Assembly (NCBI RefSeq): GCF_023349125.1
Contig: NZ_JAKIKT010000003.1
Location: 62,001 to 126,000, forward strand
Direction of reading: 5' to 3'
Source: Shewanella corallii
GTDB lineage: Bacteria; Pseudomonadota; Gammaproteobacteria; Enterobacterales; Shewanellaceae
DNA length: 64,000 bases
Position 1 is the first letter of the stretch, and every line of letters starts with the position of its first letter. A model generated the notes under the pieces. The model had not been told where the DNA came from, did no database searches, and saw only the letters and a list, made by a program, of their open reading frames with translations. Below are positions 9,456 to 18,756 of the stretch, piece after piece. The translations under genes and the position numbers were made by a program.

Positions 9456-9817
9456 GACAGAATTCCTTGAAAATGCCGAGCGAGAAATCGGACGCTACTC
9501 TAACCTATATCCCGCCTATTTCAGTAGCGTGATTCTTTTAAGCTGGTCACAATTTCAATGAATAGCTCGGTATTTATCCACTTTTACCGAAGGTAACACG
9601 TCATTTATCAATTAAAACCTACTTCTCACCTGAATCATTCTTTAAAAAAACTAGGGCAATGCTGCAATATTCCCCGTTCAGGCTCCCTATATAAGCTTTA
9701 CCCGACTTACGTGCTTTGGCTCACAGAAAGCTGTAGCCCGCCTGTGTAGTGTCAAAGACAGGGAAAGAGGATTGAGCCAATCCGGCATTTGCTGAATCTT
9801 TTTTTCAGGAGAGTGTT
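9456..9817. other. 362-nt divergent region between ychE and adhE
   Basis: It contains no supported gene. It is AT-rich in the ychE-proximal half and should hold the adhE promoter and any redox- or nitrate-responsive sites, but I could not recognise a clear FNR, ArcA, CRP or Rex operator by eye. The adhE ribosome site CAGGAGAG is at its right end. Confidence 0.4.
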
Positions 9818-12415
9818 ATGAGAATCACTTCGCCCCGGGAGCTTGACCTGTTAATGGATAAGGTCGCCAAAGCTCAGGCCGAGTTTGCCACTTTTACACA
9901 GGAGCAAACCGACACTATCTTTCGGGCCGCAGCCTTTGCCGCTGCTGGCGCCAGAATTGAGCTGGCCAAGATGGCGGCTCAGGAAACCGGCATGGGCCTG
10001 GTGGAGGACAAGGTGATCAAAAACCACTTTGCCTCTGAGTACATCTACAACAAATACAAAGACGAACTCACCTGCGGCATCATAGATGAGGACTCCACCT
10101 TCGGCACTCTCACCATTGCAGAGCCAGTGGGTATTATTTGCGGTATCGTGCCGACTACCAACCCCACATCAACAGCAATATTCAAAGCCCTTATCAGCCT
10201 GAAAACCCGTAACGGTATCGTCTTCTCTCCCCACCCCAGAGCCAAAAACGCCACAGCCTACGCAGCCAAACTGGTTCATGATGCCGCGGTCAGTGCCGGC
10301 GCACCTGAGCATATTATTGGGTGGATCGATGAGCCTTCCGTTGAGCTGTCGAACCATCTGATGACCCATGACAAGATAAACCTGATCCTGGCCACAGGTG
10401 GCCCGGGTATGGTGAAGTCAGCCTACTCATCAGGAAAGCCCGCTATTGGTGTCGGCGCGGGTAATACGCCCATCATCATTGACGAAACCGCCGACATAAA
10501 ACGTGCAGTGGCTTCTATCCTGATGTCCAAGACATTTGATAATGGTGTGGTGTGTGCGTCAGAGCAGGCAGTAGTAGTCGTCGATGACATTTATGATGCA
10601 GTAAAAGAGCGATTCGCCAAACATGGCGGCTACCTGTTATCACCGGAGCAAACTGACGCGGTTCGCAGCGTTATCCTGAAAAACGGCCACCTTAACGCTG
10701 ATATTGTCGGCCAGTCTGCGGTGAAAATTGCTGATATGGCCGGCATTACCGTGCCGGATATCACCAAGGTGTTGATAGGTGAAGTCAGCGCCATTGCCAA
10801 TGATGAATCCTTTGCACTTGAGAAGCTGTCCCCCCTGCTGGGCATGTATCGGGCTGGCGACTTCGAACAAGCACTGGATATTGCCGAAGCCCTGGTAGCC
10901 CTTGGCGGCATAGGCCACACTTCAGGCCTGTATACAGATCAGGACTCCCAGAATGAGCGCATCAGACGTTTTGGACAGCGGATGAAAACCGCCCGTATTC
11001 TGATTAATACTCCCGCATCTCAGGGGGGAATTGGCGATCTTTATAACTTCAAGTTAGCACCATCATTGACATTGGGCTGTGGTTCCTGGGGTGGCAACTC
11101 GATCTCTGAAAACGTTGGTCCCAGCCACCTCATCAATAAGAAAACCGTCGCCAAGAGGGCCGAGAATATGCTGTGGCACAAGCTTCCCAGGTCGATTTAC
11201 TTCCGTCGTGGCAGCTTGCCCGTCGCCCTTGAAGAGCTGAAAGGCAAGCAGCGGGCGCTGATCATCACCGATACCTATCTCTACAATGCCGGTTACTGCA
11301 ACGAGACTCTGGCCATACTCAAATCCCTTGGCATAGATACAGATGTTTTCTACGGTGTTAAAGCGGATCCTACCCTGGACATAGTAATGGAAGGGGTTGA
11401 GATGGCGGACAGATTTCAGCCTGATGTCATCATAGCCCTGGGCGGTGGCAGCCCTATGGATGCCGCCAAAATTATCTGGCTCATGTATGAGCACAAGGAT
11501 GTCGACTTTGCGGATATGTCCCTGAGGTTTATGGATATCCGCAAACGTATCTATACCTTCCCCAAGCTGGGTGTAAAAGCAAGTCTGGTAGCGATACCGA
11601 CCACATCAGGCACAGGCTCTGAAGTCACGCCTTTCGCCGTAGTGACAGATCAAAACACAGGCCAGAAGTATCCGATTGCCGATTATGAGCTGACCCCCAC
11701 CATGGCGATTATCGACCCCAATCTGGTCATGGACTTACCGCCGTCGCTCACCGCATTCGGAGGTATTGACGCTATCACTCACGCATTGGAAGCCTTTGTC
11801 AGCGTAATGGCCAATGAGTACAGTGATGGTCAGGCCCTGCAAGCGCTGAAGCTGCTGTTTAATCATCTGCCACAGGCTTACGAGTTGGGAGCCAAAGCAC
11901 CTGAGGCGAGAGAAAAGGTCCACAACGGCGCAACCGTCGCAGGCATAGCGTTTGCCAACGCCTTCCTCGGTGTATGTCACTCCATGGCCCACAAGCTGGG
12001 CGCGGAATTCCACTTGCCCCATGGCCTGGCCAATGCCCTGCTGATCAGCAATGTAATCCGCTTTAACGCCACCGACAGCCCGACCAAACAGGCGGCCTTC
12101 AGCCAATACGACAGACCCAAGGCAAAATGTCGTTACGCAGAAATTGCCGATTACCTGCGTCTGCCGGGCAGTAACGATGATGAGAAAGTAGAAGCCCTGA
12201 TTGAAGCGATAGAGGCCATCAAGACCAGACTCAATATTCCAGCATCTATCCAGGCGGCAGGAGTTGATGAAGCCAGGTTCCTTGAGCAGCTGGATGACTT
12301 GGCGGAAGGTGCATTCGACGACCAGTGTACAGGTGCCAACCCAAGGTACCCACTGATCGCCGAGCTGAAAGCCCTGCTGCTGGCCAGTTTCTATGGTGAA
12401 GCTTACCGGGACTAA
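9818..12415 (+). CDS. adhE: Bifunctional acetaldehyde-CoA / alcohol dehydrogenase AdhE
   Basis: An 865-residue fusion. Residues 1 to about 440 are a CoA-acylating aldehyde dehydrogenase, with PTTNPTSTAIFK and the catalytic cysteine near 246 in FDNGVVCASEQ. Residues from about 450 are an iron-dependent alcohol dehydrogenase, with GGGSPMDAAK and metal ligands in FGGIDAITHALEAF and in CHSMAHKLGAEFHLPHG. It reduces acetyl-CoA to ethanol and regenerates NAD+ in fermentation, forming spirosomes in relatives. It matches E. coli AdhE without gaps at the N-terminus but ends at EAYRD, lacking E. coli's Lys/Ala-rich tail. ATG follows AGGAGAG. Confidence 0.97.
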   Translation: MRITSPRELDLLMDKVAKAQAEFATFTQEQTDTIFRAAAFAAAGARIELAKMAAQETGMGLVEDKVIKNHFASEYIYNKYKDELTCGIIDEDSTFGTLTIAEPVGIICGIVPTTNPTSTAIFKALISLKTRNGIVFSPHPRAKNATAYAAKLVHDAAVSAGAPEHIIGWIDEPSVELSNHLMTHDKINLILATGGPGMVKSAYSSGKPAIGVGAGNTPIIIDETADIKRAVASILMSKTFDNGVVCASEQAVVVVDDIYDAVKERFAKHGGYLLSPEQTDAVRSVILKNGHLNADIVGQSAVKIADMAGITVPDITKVLIGEVSAIANDESFALEKLSPLLGMYRAGDFEQALDIAEALVALGGIGHTSGLYTDQDSQNERIRRFGQRMKTARILINTPASQGGIGDLYNFKLAPSLTLGCGSWGGNSISENVGPSHLINKKTVAKRAENMLWHKLPRSIYFRRGSLPVALEELKGKQRALIITDTYLYNAGYCNETLAILKSLGIDTDVFYGVKADPTLDIVMEGVEMADRFQPDVIIALGGGSPMDAAKIIWLMYEHKDVDFADMSLRFMDIRKRIYTFPKLGVKASLVAIPTTSGTGSEVTPFAVVTDQNTGQKYPIADYELTPTMAIIDPNLVMDLPPSLTAFGGIDAITHALEAFVSVMANEYSDGQALQALKLLFNHLPQAYELGAKAPEAREKVHNGATVAGIAFANAFLGVCHSMAHKLGAEFHLPHGLANALLISNVIRFNATDSPTKQAAFSQYDRPKAKCRYAEIADYLRLPGSNDDEKVEALIEAIEAIKTRLNIPASIQAAGVDEARFLEQLDDLAEGAFDDQCTGANPRYPLIAELKALLLASFYGEAYRD

Positions 12416-12441
12416 TGCTTACTGATAGTTAGCGTGATAAG

Positions 12442-12463
12442 AAAAGGGCCAACAGGCCCTTTT
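12442..12463. terminator. Bidirectional terminator after adhE
   Basis: AAAAGGGCC/GGCCCTTTT stem with an AACA loop between convergent adhE and the serine-hydrolase gene. Confidence 0.8.
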
Positions 12464-12493
12464 CATCTGTCTTGATTTGAGCGCCCCAGAACA

Positions 12494-13507
12494 TTACTCC
12501 TGTATCTGCACCAGTAGCTGCTTTCGTAACTCATCGTGAAACCTGAATGCTCTGGGAATATCACGCCAGTGCCAGGAAGTACTCTCAAGCACCACCATAC
12601 TGATATCCTCATCGGGGAAGTAGCTAAGGGTGCTGATAAACCCCGGCACATAACCTGAGTGACTGTATTCAAGTGGTATAACCCTGGAAATCTGAATACC
12701 GGCACCATAACCCAGATCGCCCCATCTGTGATTACGGGACTGCGTCGCTGAGATCATGTAACTGAAGGACTCCTCACTCAATAATTCAGAGCCATACAGG
12801 CAAGTGTTCCAGCGAGCCAGATCCTGAGCGCGGGATACCAGACCACCACTGGCTAATGGCGGACGCTCAGCGGTCCCGGGCAATGTCGTGAATTGACCTT
12901 CAGCATCTTCAACCCGCCCCTGGACCAAAGCCAACTCACCGCCAGTTTGATTTAAGCCGCATTGTTTACTGATACCGTCCAACACCTCAGACAAGGGCTG
13001 CTTATGAGCTGACTCAAGTACTTTGCCCAGCAGCTCATAGCCATAGTTGCTGTATCTGAATCCTGTCCCTGGCACAAATGCCAGGGGCTTATCCGGCGCA
13101 ATCAGGCCTGAACTATGGTCAAGCAGATGACGAATAAGCACGGCTCCGGGAATGCCGGCATCTGGTAAGAGCTTTATGATCTGGCTATCCAGAGACACTT
13201 TGTCCTCATCCACCAAACGTAATATGCCAGCCGCCACAAACTGCTTGCTGATGGAACCGGCGAGATAGCCGCCGTTTTCATAACCGGCCAGATATGAGTT
13301 CGGTTTCGACTCAAACTGATAGACAGGTTTACCTCCCTGTGTAATAAGGACCTCGCCAACAAAGTCCTTATCGCTCAACAGAGAATCAAAGATGTCAGTA
13401 GGCAGTTCGCTTGCTGCAAGGTGGAATGGAATGAGCGGCAGTAAAGCCAGGCTGAAGGTTTTGGTGAAATTTGGCTTATTGGCCTCTGTGGGCATAGCAA
13501 TGTCCAT
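12494..13507 (-). CDS. Exported serine hydrolase, beta-lactamase/class C PBP family
   Basis: About 337 residues. A basic N-terminus and a hydrophobic stretch (FSLALLPLIPFHLAAS) suggest export to the periplasm. The PF00144 fold shows its catalytic set: S-x-x-K in GSISKQF, Y-x-N in YSNYG, and an HSG triad in SHSGYVPGF. Such proteins include class C beta-lactamases, DD-peptidases and esterases; the substrate cannot be predicted, and similarity to EstB-like or 'serine hydrolase' types is as likely as beta-lactamase. Starts at 13507 or 13495 (ATG) are both possible; the TTG at 13516 is less likely. Confidence 0.8.
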   Translation of the reverse strand: MDIAMPTEANKPNFTKTFSLALLPLIPFHLAASELPTDIFDSLLSDKDFVGEVLITQGGKPVYQFESKPNSYLAGYENGGYLAGSISKQFVAAGILRLVDEDKVSLDSQIIKLLPDAGIPGAVLIRHLLDHSSGLIAPDKPLAFVPGTGFRYSNYGYELLGKVLESAHKQPLSEVLDGISKQCGLNQTGGELALVQGRVEDAEGQFTTLPGTAERPPLASGGLVSRAQDLARWNTCLYGSELLSEESFSYMISATQSRNHRWGDLGYGAGIQISRVIPLEYSHSGYVPGFISTLSYFPDEDISMVVLESTSWHWRDIPRAFRFHDELRKQLLVQIQE

Positions 13508-13597
13508 TATTGGCAAAGGAAGTAAACTAACGAACTACCCTATTTATTTCGATTAGTTATTATGTGACCATTGCATAAAGGTGAAAGCGATCAACAC

Positions 13598-14137
13598 TCA
13601 GCCCTGCTTATCAAACCACTCACTGGCAAGCATGGCGTATTGATACTCGCTGCCCCACTCGCCTTTAAAGAAAATGTTGTCAACATAGTGAGCTTCCCGG
13701 CGAAATGCCAGTCGCTCCAACAGATGAACGGCTGCGGAGTTGCGGGTATCGGTAATAGAGATCACCCTGTGTTTCTTCATTCCATCGAACAGGTACTCCA
13801 GCATCAATTGCAGCGCCTCACGGGCGATCCCCTGCCCCTGCCAGTCTGACGACAGGGTAAAGCCAATTTCAGTCTGACGCCCATCGATAAAGTGCAGCGC
13901 CAGATCTCCGGTCAACTGGCCACTTTCATTGTCGATAATGGCGATTTGAAACCAATGCCCTGGCGCACCAAAAGCTCTCAGTCCCATATTACGATACAGG
14001 GATTTGGCATCTTCCAGGGTATATTCACTCCAGCTTTGATACCGTGCGATATCTGCCTGGGAGCGATAATGGGCAAAAGCAGCAAGATCCTGCTCCTGCA
14101 ATAATCGTAAACTGACTCGTTCACCAATCAGTTGCAT
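13598..14137 (-). CDS. GNAT family N-acetyltransferase, RimJ/RimL-like
   Basis: A 179-residue GCN5-related acetyltransferase. The start MQLIGERVSLRLL, the acetyl-CoA loop DWQGQGIAREALQLML and the DTRNSAAVHLLERLAF segment are characteristic of the RimJ/RimL branch (PF13302). The acceptor could be a ribosomal protein N-terminus, an amino acid or a drug, and is not predictable here. GGGAGG lies 5 nt before the ATG. It is unlinked in function to its neighbours. Confidence 0.85.
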   Translation of the reverse strand: MQLIGERVSLRLLQEQDLAAFAHYRSQADIARYQSWSEYTLEDAKSLYRNMGLRAFGAPGHWFQIAIIDNESGQLTGDLALHFIDGRQTEIGFTLSSDWQGQGIAREALQLMLEYLFDGMKKHRVISITDTRNSAAVHLLERLAFRREAHYVDNIFFKGEWGSEYQYAMLASEWFDKQG

Positions 14138-14168
14138 GTTTCCTCCCTGGAAAATTATTACCTTAAGG

Positions 14169-14753
14169 CTAAAGTCTGTTGGTTAACTCAACCTTACCGG
14201 TCACTATATTGTATGTCAGCATCAAGGCCGATGATTCAAGATCCTGTTCAAACCCCAAATGGGTATAAGCGTATACGCAGGCATTAAGACCAGTGCTGTG
14301 GGATGTGCTGACCCGCCTGGAAATAAAGTCTACCTGATCTTTGTGCGCGAGTTTATGACTGACCGTCAGTTCAGTGTCCAGTAATGCGTTCCATAGTTCA
14401 CCGCACGCCTGCTCTCCCCGGCCTATATTCAGCGGTGCTGCCATTGGATTGTTTTTGTTTACTCCTAAGGGATAACCCTGAGCACTCATATCCAATTGAG
14501 GGTTACCCTCGGCATCATGAGCAAATCCTTCGAGATCATTCATTCCCCCCGGATGACCATTGAGCAACCATCGCTGATGAGCGAAATCAACAGACTGCTG
14601 CATATTGGCTTTGACCTCCTGAAGCTTGGCCACATGGGACTCTTCAGTAAGAGAAATAAACTTGGGAAGCGCAATGACCCCAACTATGGCCAGGATAATC
14701 AGAGTGATCACCAGCTCGATCAGGGTAAAACCCTTAGCTTTGATTTGTTTCAT
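14169..14753 (-). CDS. Type IV pilin-like / pseudopilin protein
   Basis: A 194-residue protein starting with a short basic leader and a type III signal sequence, KGFTLIELVITLIILAIVGVIALPKF. The prepilin peptidase would cut after Gly8 and methylate Phe9; the conserved Glu is at mature position 5. The globular part has cysteines at about 107 and 157 that could form a disulphide. It resembles MSHA-type minor pilins and type II secretion pseudopilins but sits alone, without pilus assembly genes, so its machine is unknown. Confidence 0.85.
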   Translation of the reverse strand: MKQIKAKGFTLIELVITLIILAIVGVIALPKFISLTEESHVAKLQEVKANMQQSVDFAHQRWLLNGHPGGMNDLEGFAHDAEGNPQLDMSAQGYPLGVNKNNPMAAPLNIGRGEQACGELWNALLDTELTVSHKLAHKDQVDFISRRVSTSHSTGLNACVYAYTHLGFEQDLESSALMLTYNIVTGKVELTNRL

Positions 14754-14774
14754 TTGTCGACTACTTAACTGACA

Positions 14775-14801
14775 GAAAAAACCGGCGTTAAACGCCGGTT
14801 T
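14775..14801 (-). terminator. Terminator of the S9 peptidase gene
   Basis: AAACCGGCGTT/AACGCCGGTTT hairpin with a minus-strand T run, located 15 nt after the peptidase stop. Confidence 0.9.
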
Positions 14802-14816
14802 CGTAAGAGCTGAATA

Positions 14817-16874
14817 TTACTGTTTTTCAGTCCAGGTATCCAACCAACCCAGCACATTGGCGTACCATTGTTCCAGATTGTCACCGGTCAAAATCCAGTG
14901 GTTCTCGGTTGGGTACATCAACAGCTTGCTGGGGATATTGTTACGCTGCATATAGGTAAAGGCAGCGAGCCCCTGACCATAAGGCACGCGGAAATCTTCC
15001 TCACCATGGATCACCAGCATAGGGGTTTGCCAGTTCTCGACATAGTTCACCGGGTTGAACTTCTCATACAGCGCCTTGTTGTCTTTATACTGGCCGCCGA
15101 ACTCAAACTCAGGGAACCACAGCTCTTCAGTGACATAGTACATGGAGCGCATATCAAACAGACCGGCATGGTTCACCAGGCACTTGAAACCGTCATTCCA
15201 ATTACCCTGGATCCAGTTCATCATGTAGCCACCGTAAGACCCACCCAATGCACAGGCATTATCTACATCCAGCCATTTCTGCTGCTCACCTACTGCCGCC
15301 AAACCTTTTTGAAGGTCTTCCAAAGGCTTACCACCCCAATCCTGGGTGATGGAGTCAGTAAACTCCTGGCCATAGCCTGTTGAGCCATGGAAATCCACCA
15401 TGACCACGCCATAACCGGCACCAGCCCATAACTGAGGATTCCAGCGGTGGCTAAAGCTGTTACCGAATGATCCCTGAGGACCACCGTGTACCAAAAATGC
15501 CACTGGATACTTTTTGCCCGGTTCAAAGTCAGCAGGCTTCAACCAGTAGCCATAAACCGTTTCATTATTCCAACCTTTAAAGTTGAACTGCTCAAAGTCA
15601 CCAAACTTGATCTTGTCCAGCTTCTCTTTGTTGGTATTGGTCAGACGCTTGAGATTGTTTCCATCTTTATCGACCGAATAAACATCACCCGGCTCAACCA
15701 AAGACTTATGGCTGAACAGTATCTTGTTATCTGTAATGGCAACCACAGAGTTGCTGCCATCGTTATAGATGGTCTTCACATCACCGAATTGGGTGTTTAC
15801 CTCAAAAATGCTGACCTGACCAAGATCCTGCGCAGTCACATACAGGGTTTGACCATCTGCACCAAACTGCAGCGAATGTGGGCTTCTGTCCCATAGTGGC
15901 GCAACTTCTTTCTCCTGTCCGGTAACAGTATCGCGCAGCATAATGCCGAAACGATCAGCCTCAAAACCCGGGCGCTTCATCGCCAGATAAGCCATATAAC
16001 GGCCATCAGGAGAGAAAGTCGCGTGGGCATCCCACGCCTTATTATCTTCAGTCAGGTTCCTGGCTTTGCCGCCGGTTACCGGGACTTGCCACAGATCATA
16101 ATTGGTGATCCAGGCCTGATCTTTTGATGGTGCCTTGGCGGTGTAAACCAGATGCTTGCCATCAGGGGTAAAAGTCACCTCTTCCATGCCGGAGAATGGC
16201 TTGGGTGGGGTTTCGGTATCCAGACCAGAGGTCACATCAACCAGACTGCCCAGCTTATTACCTTCAATCGGCGCAACGAAGATATGGTTACGGGCATGGT
16301 CATGCCAGGTATCCCAGTGACGAACCATCAACTGGTCATATTCACGGCCACGGTTTGGATTGTCGGCCTGGTCTTCAAACTTATCGGCACTGCACTCCAG
16401 CGTGTCACACTCCGGAAACACTCTCAGCTGCAAAGCCACCTGTTGTTTGCCATCGGCAGACAGCTTGTAGCCATCAACACCAACCGGCAGATCCGACACT
16501 TGAATCGCTTCTCCGCCCTGCATCGGCATGCGATACAGCTGGCTTGAACCATTTCGGGCAGAGACAAAGTAGATAGCTGAGTCATCGGGAGCAAAAGTCA
16601 CAGAGTGCTCTGTCCCCTGTACACCGGTAATCTGTACCGGCATGGCATCAGATTTAGTCAAATCCAGCTTATACAGCTCAGACTCTGAATTACCCTCTTT
16701 ATCTTTAACTGACAGGCCATAAACCAGAGTCTGGCCATCATTTGATACGGCCACAGAGTGCTGTTTGTTGAGTTTTACCAGATCCTGAACGGTAAAAGGT
16801 GCTTTGTCCTGTGCCATTACAGCACCAGTGACACCGGCCAATCCCATGGCCAAAAGTAAGGCTGACTTCTTCAT
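14817..16874 (-). CDS. S9 family prolyl-oligopeptidase-type peptidase (exported)
   Basis: About 685 residues. The signal peptide is MKKSALLLAMGLAGVTGAVMAQ. A seven-bladed propeller (residues ~35-400, with TolB-like strands such as FSPDGRYMAYL) is followed by an alpha/beta-hydrolase domain with the nucleophile in GGSYGGYMMNW, the Asp in HGEEDFRVP and the His in ENHW. This is the S9C dipeptidyl-peptidase/acylaminoacyl-peptidase type, acting on short peptides in the periplasm. ATG at 16874 is preferred over GTG at 16886 because it gives a standard signal peptide; neither has a strong ribosome site. Confidence 0.9.
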   Translation of the reverse strand: MKKSALLLAMGLAGVTGAVMAQDKAPFTVQDLVKLNKQHSVAVSNDGQTLVYGLSVKDKEGNSESELYKLDLTKSDAMPVQITGVQGTEHSVTFAPDDSAIYFVSARNGSSQLYRMPMQGGEAIQVSDLPVGVDGYKLSADGKQQVALQLRVFPECDTLECSADKFEDQADNPNRGREYDQLMVRHWDTWHDHARNHIFVAPIEGNKLGSLVDVTSGLDTETPPKPFSGMEEVTFTPDGKHLVYTAKAPSKDQAWITNYDLWQVPVTGGKARNLTEDNKAWDAHATFSPDGRYMAYLAMKRPGFEADRFGIMLRDTVTGQEKEVAPLWDRSPHSLQFGADGQTLYVTAQDLGQVSIFEVNTQFGDVKTIYNDGSNSVVAITDNKILFSHKSLVEPGDVYSVDKDGNNLKRLTNTNKEKLDKIKFGDFEQFNFKGWNNETVYGYWLKPADFEPGKKYPVAFLVHGGPQGSFGNSFSHRWNPQLWAGAGYGVVMVDFHGSTGYGQEFTDSITQDWGGKPLEDLQKGLAAVGEQQKWLDVDNACALGGSYGGYMMNWIQGNWNDGFKCLVNHAGLFDMRSMYYVTEELWFPEFEFGGQYKDNKALYEKFNPVNYVENWQTPMLVIHGEEDFRVPYGQGLAAFTYMQRNNIPSKLLMYPTENHWILTGDNLEQWYANVLGWLDTWTEKQ

Positions 16875-16925
16875 TATTATTTTCACTTTGGTTGATGTAC
16901 CTGTAACCGGTACTTAATCGAACAA

Positions 16926-16955
16926 AAACTTTGCGGGGCGACCCTGGCCGCCCCG
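16926..16955 (-). terminator. Likely terminator of fumarase gene
   Basis: Perfect 7-bp GC stem CGGGGCG/CGCCCCG with an 8-nt loop, followed on the minus strand after a few bases by TTTTTG, lies 27 nt downstream of the fumarase stop. Confidence 0.6.
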
Positions 16956-16981
16956 AACTGAGTTAGCGTTAACCTGTGAGC

Positions 16982-18505
16982 TTATTTGGCGGCGTTCTCA
17001 ATGTTGATCTTCCAGATCGCCGGCCCGGTTTCGTGGGCATTGATACCGTCACTGTCTACCGCGACTGTCACCGGCATATCCTTAACATCGAATTCGTAAA
17101 TCGCTTCCATACCCAGATCTTCAAAGGCCACCACACGGGCTTTCTTAATCGCCTTGGACACCAGGTAAGCGGCGCCGCCCACGGCCATCAGATAACAGGC
17201 TTTATGTTGCTTGATAGACTCAACGGTAGCTGGACCACGTTCAGCTTTACCAATCATGCCAAGCAGACCGGTCTTATCCAACATGAGATCGGTAAACTTG
17301 TCCATACGGGTTGCAGTTGTCGGACCAGCTGGACCAACCACCTCATCACCTACAGGATCAACCGGGCCCACGTAGTAGATAAACTTACCGGTAAAGTCGA
17401 CGCCATCAGGCAGACCTTCCCCACTTTCAATCAGGCTCTGAATACGCTTATGGGCAGCATCACGGCCGGTCAGCATCTTGCCGGACAGCAGCAGAGTGTC
17501 GCCACTCTTCCAGCTTTCCACATCAGTCTGAGTGACGGTATCCAGATTCACTCGCTTAACATTGTCACCCAGCTCCCAGGTCACTTCCGGCCAATCATCC
17601 AGAGATGGCGGGCTAAGATCGGCGGGACCAGTGCCATCAAGGTAGAAATGTACGTGACGGGTTGCAGCACAGTTGGGGATCATCACCACAGGCTTGGAGG
17701 CGGCATGTGTTGGAGCCGACTTGATTTTAATATCCAGCACAGTCGTCAGGCCGCCAAGGCCCTGAGCACCGATACCAGTGTTGTTACAACGATCGAAAAT
17801 ATCCAGACGCAGCTTCTCTTCTGCTGTTTCAGCACCCTTCTCCATCAGCTCATGAATGTCGACAGGGTCCATCAATGACTCTTTGGCAAGTACCGCGGCT
17901 TTTTCAGCGGTACCACCAATGCCTATGCCCAGCATGCCAGGAGGACACCAGCCTGCGCCCATGGTAGGCAGGGTCTTTTCGACCCAGGCGGCGATATCGT
18001 CAGATGGGTTCAGCATCACCATCTTACTCTTGTTCTCAGAGCCGCCACCTTTGGCTGCGATAGCCACTTCAATTTCTGCACCTGGCACCAGATCGATATG
18101 CACTACAGCCGGCGCATTGTCCTTGGTATTCTTACGGGCACCGGCAGGATCGGCAACAATAGAGGCTCGCAGCGGGTTATCAGGATTGGTGTAAGCGCGG
18201 CGTACACCTTCATCCACCATCTGCTGCACTGTCATATCTGTTTTGTCCCACTTAACCGCCATACCCACCTTAACAAAGCAGGTCACGATACCGGTATCCT
18301 GACACAGAGGACGACGGCCTTCAGCGGACATACGGGAATTAATCAGGATCTGTGCGATGGCGTCTTTGGCCGCAGGATTTTGTTCCTTTTCATAGGCCTC
18401 AGTCATGGCATCGACAAAGTCTTTGGGGTGGTAGTAGGAGATATACTGCAGGGCATCAGCAATGCTTTCGATAAAGTCAGCCTGCTTGATTACGGGATCA
18501 GACAT
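16982..18505 (-). CDS. fumA: Class I fumarate hydratase (4Fe-4S)
   Basis: A 507-residue iron-sulphur fumarase that interconverts fumarate and malate in the TCA cycle and reductive branch. Alpha and beta domains are fused in one chain. The three cluster cysteines lie in RPLCQDTGIVT, FDRCNNTGIGAQGLGG and PNCAATRHVHF. The C-terminal beta domain carries GPTTATRMDKF. It is slightly shorter than E. coli FumA/FumB (548 aa). ATG at 18505 (MSDPVIKQ) has GGAG about 10 nt upstream; a longer frame from 18535 is less likely. The symbol indicates family, not orthology to FumA over FumB. Confidence 0.94.
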   Translation of the reverse strand: MSDPVIKQADFIESIADALQYISYYHPKDFVDAMTEAYEKEQNPAAKDAIAQILINSRMSAEGRRPLCQDTGIVTCFVKVGMAVKWDKTDMTVQQMVDEGVRRAYTNPDNPLRASIVADPAGARKNTKDNAPAVVHIDLVPGAEIEVAIAAKGGGSENKSKMVMLNPSDDIAAWVEKTLPTMGAGWCPPGMLGIGIGGTAEKAAVLAKESLMDPVDIHELMEKGAETAEEKLRLDIFDRCNNTGIGAQGLGGLTTVLDIKIKSAPTHAASKPVVMIPNCAATRHVHFYLDGTGPADLSPPSLDDWPEVTWELGDNVKRVNLDTVTQTDVESWKSGDTLLLSGKMLTGRDAAHKRIQSLIESGEGLPDGVDFTGKFIYYVGPVDPVGDEVVGPAGPTTATRMDKFTDLMLDKTGLLGMIGKAERGPATVESIKQHKACYLMAVGGAAYLVSKAIKKARVVAFEDLGMEAIYEFDVKDMPVTVAVDSDGINAHETGPAIWKINIENAAK

Positions 18506-18756
18506 TGTAGGGCGCTCCATTTGCCGTGTTGGCATTATCGTTATTCATCCATTTCGCAACTCAAGCCGACAAAGATATTGCCTGCTCAAGGTTGATTGAT
18601 TAACAGTCTGATTATTGCACCAAGCTGCGGAAGCTGCTGGCTAAATTCTTGTCAGACTGTTGATAAATCCTGTAAACCCTGAAGCCTGAGTGCACCAGTT
18701 ATGATACTCTTTCGCACGTTTTAGAACCAGATCACTAAATACGATAGGCTTAATCA

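Noticed and set aside
16976..17878. A 300-codon open frame antisense to the fumarase gene
   Set aside because: It lies wholly inside a well-supported gene, and the product has no family features.
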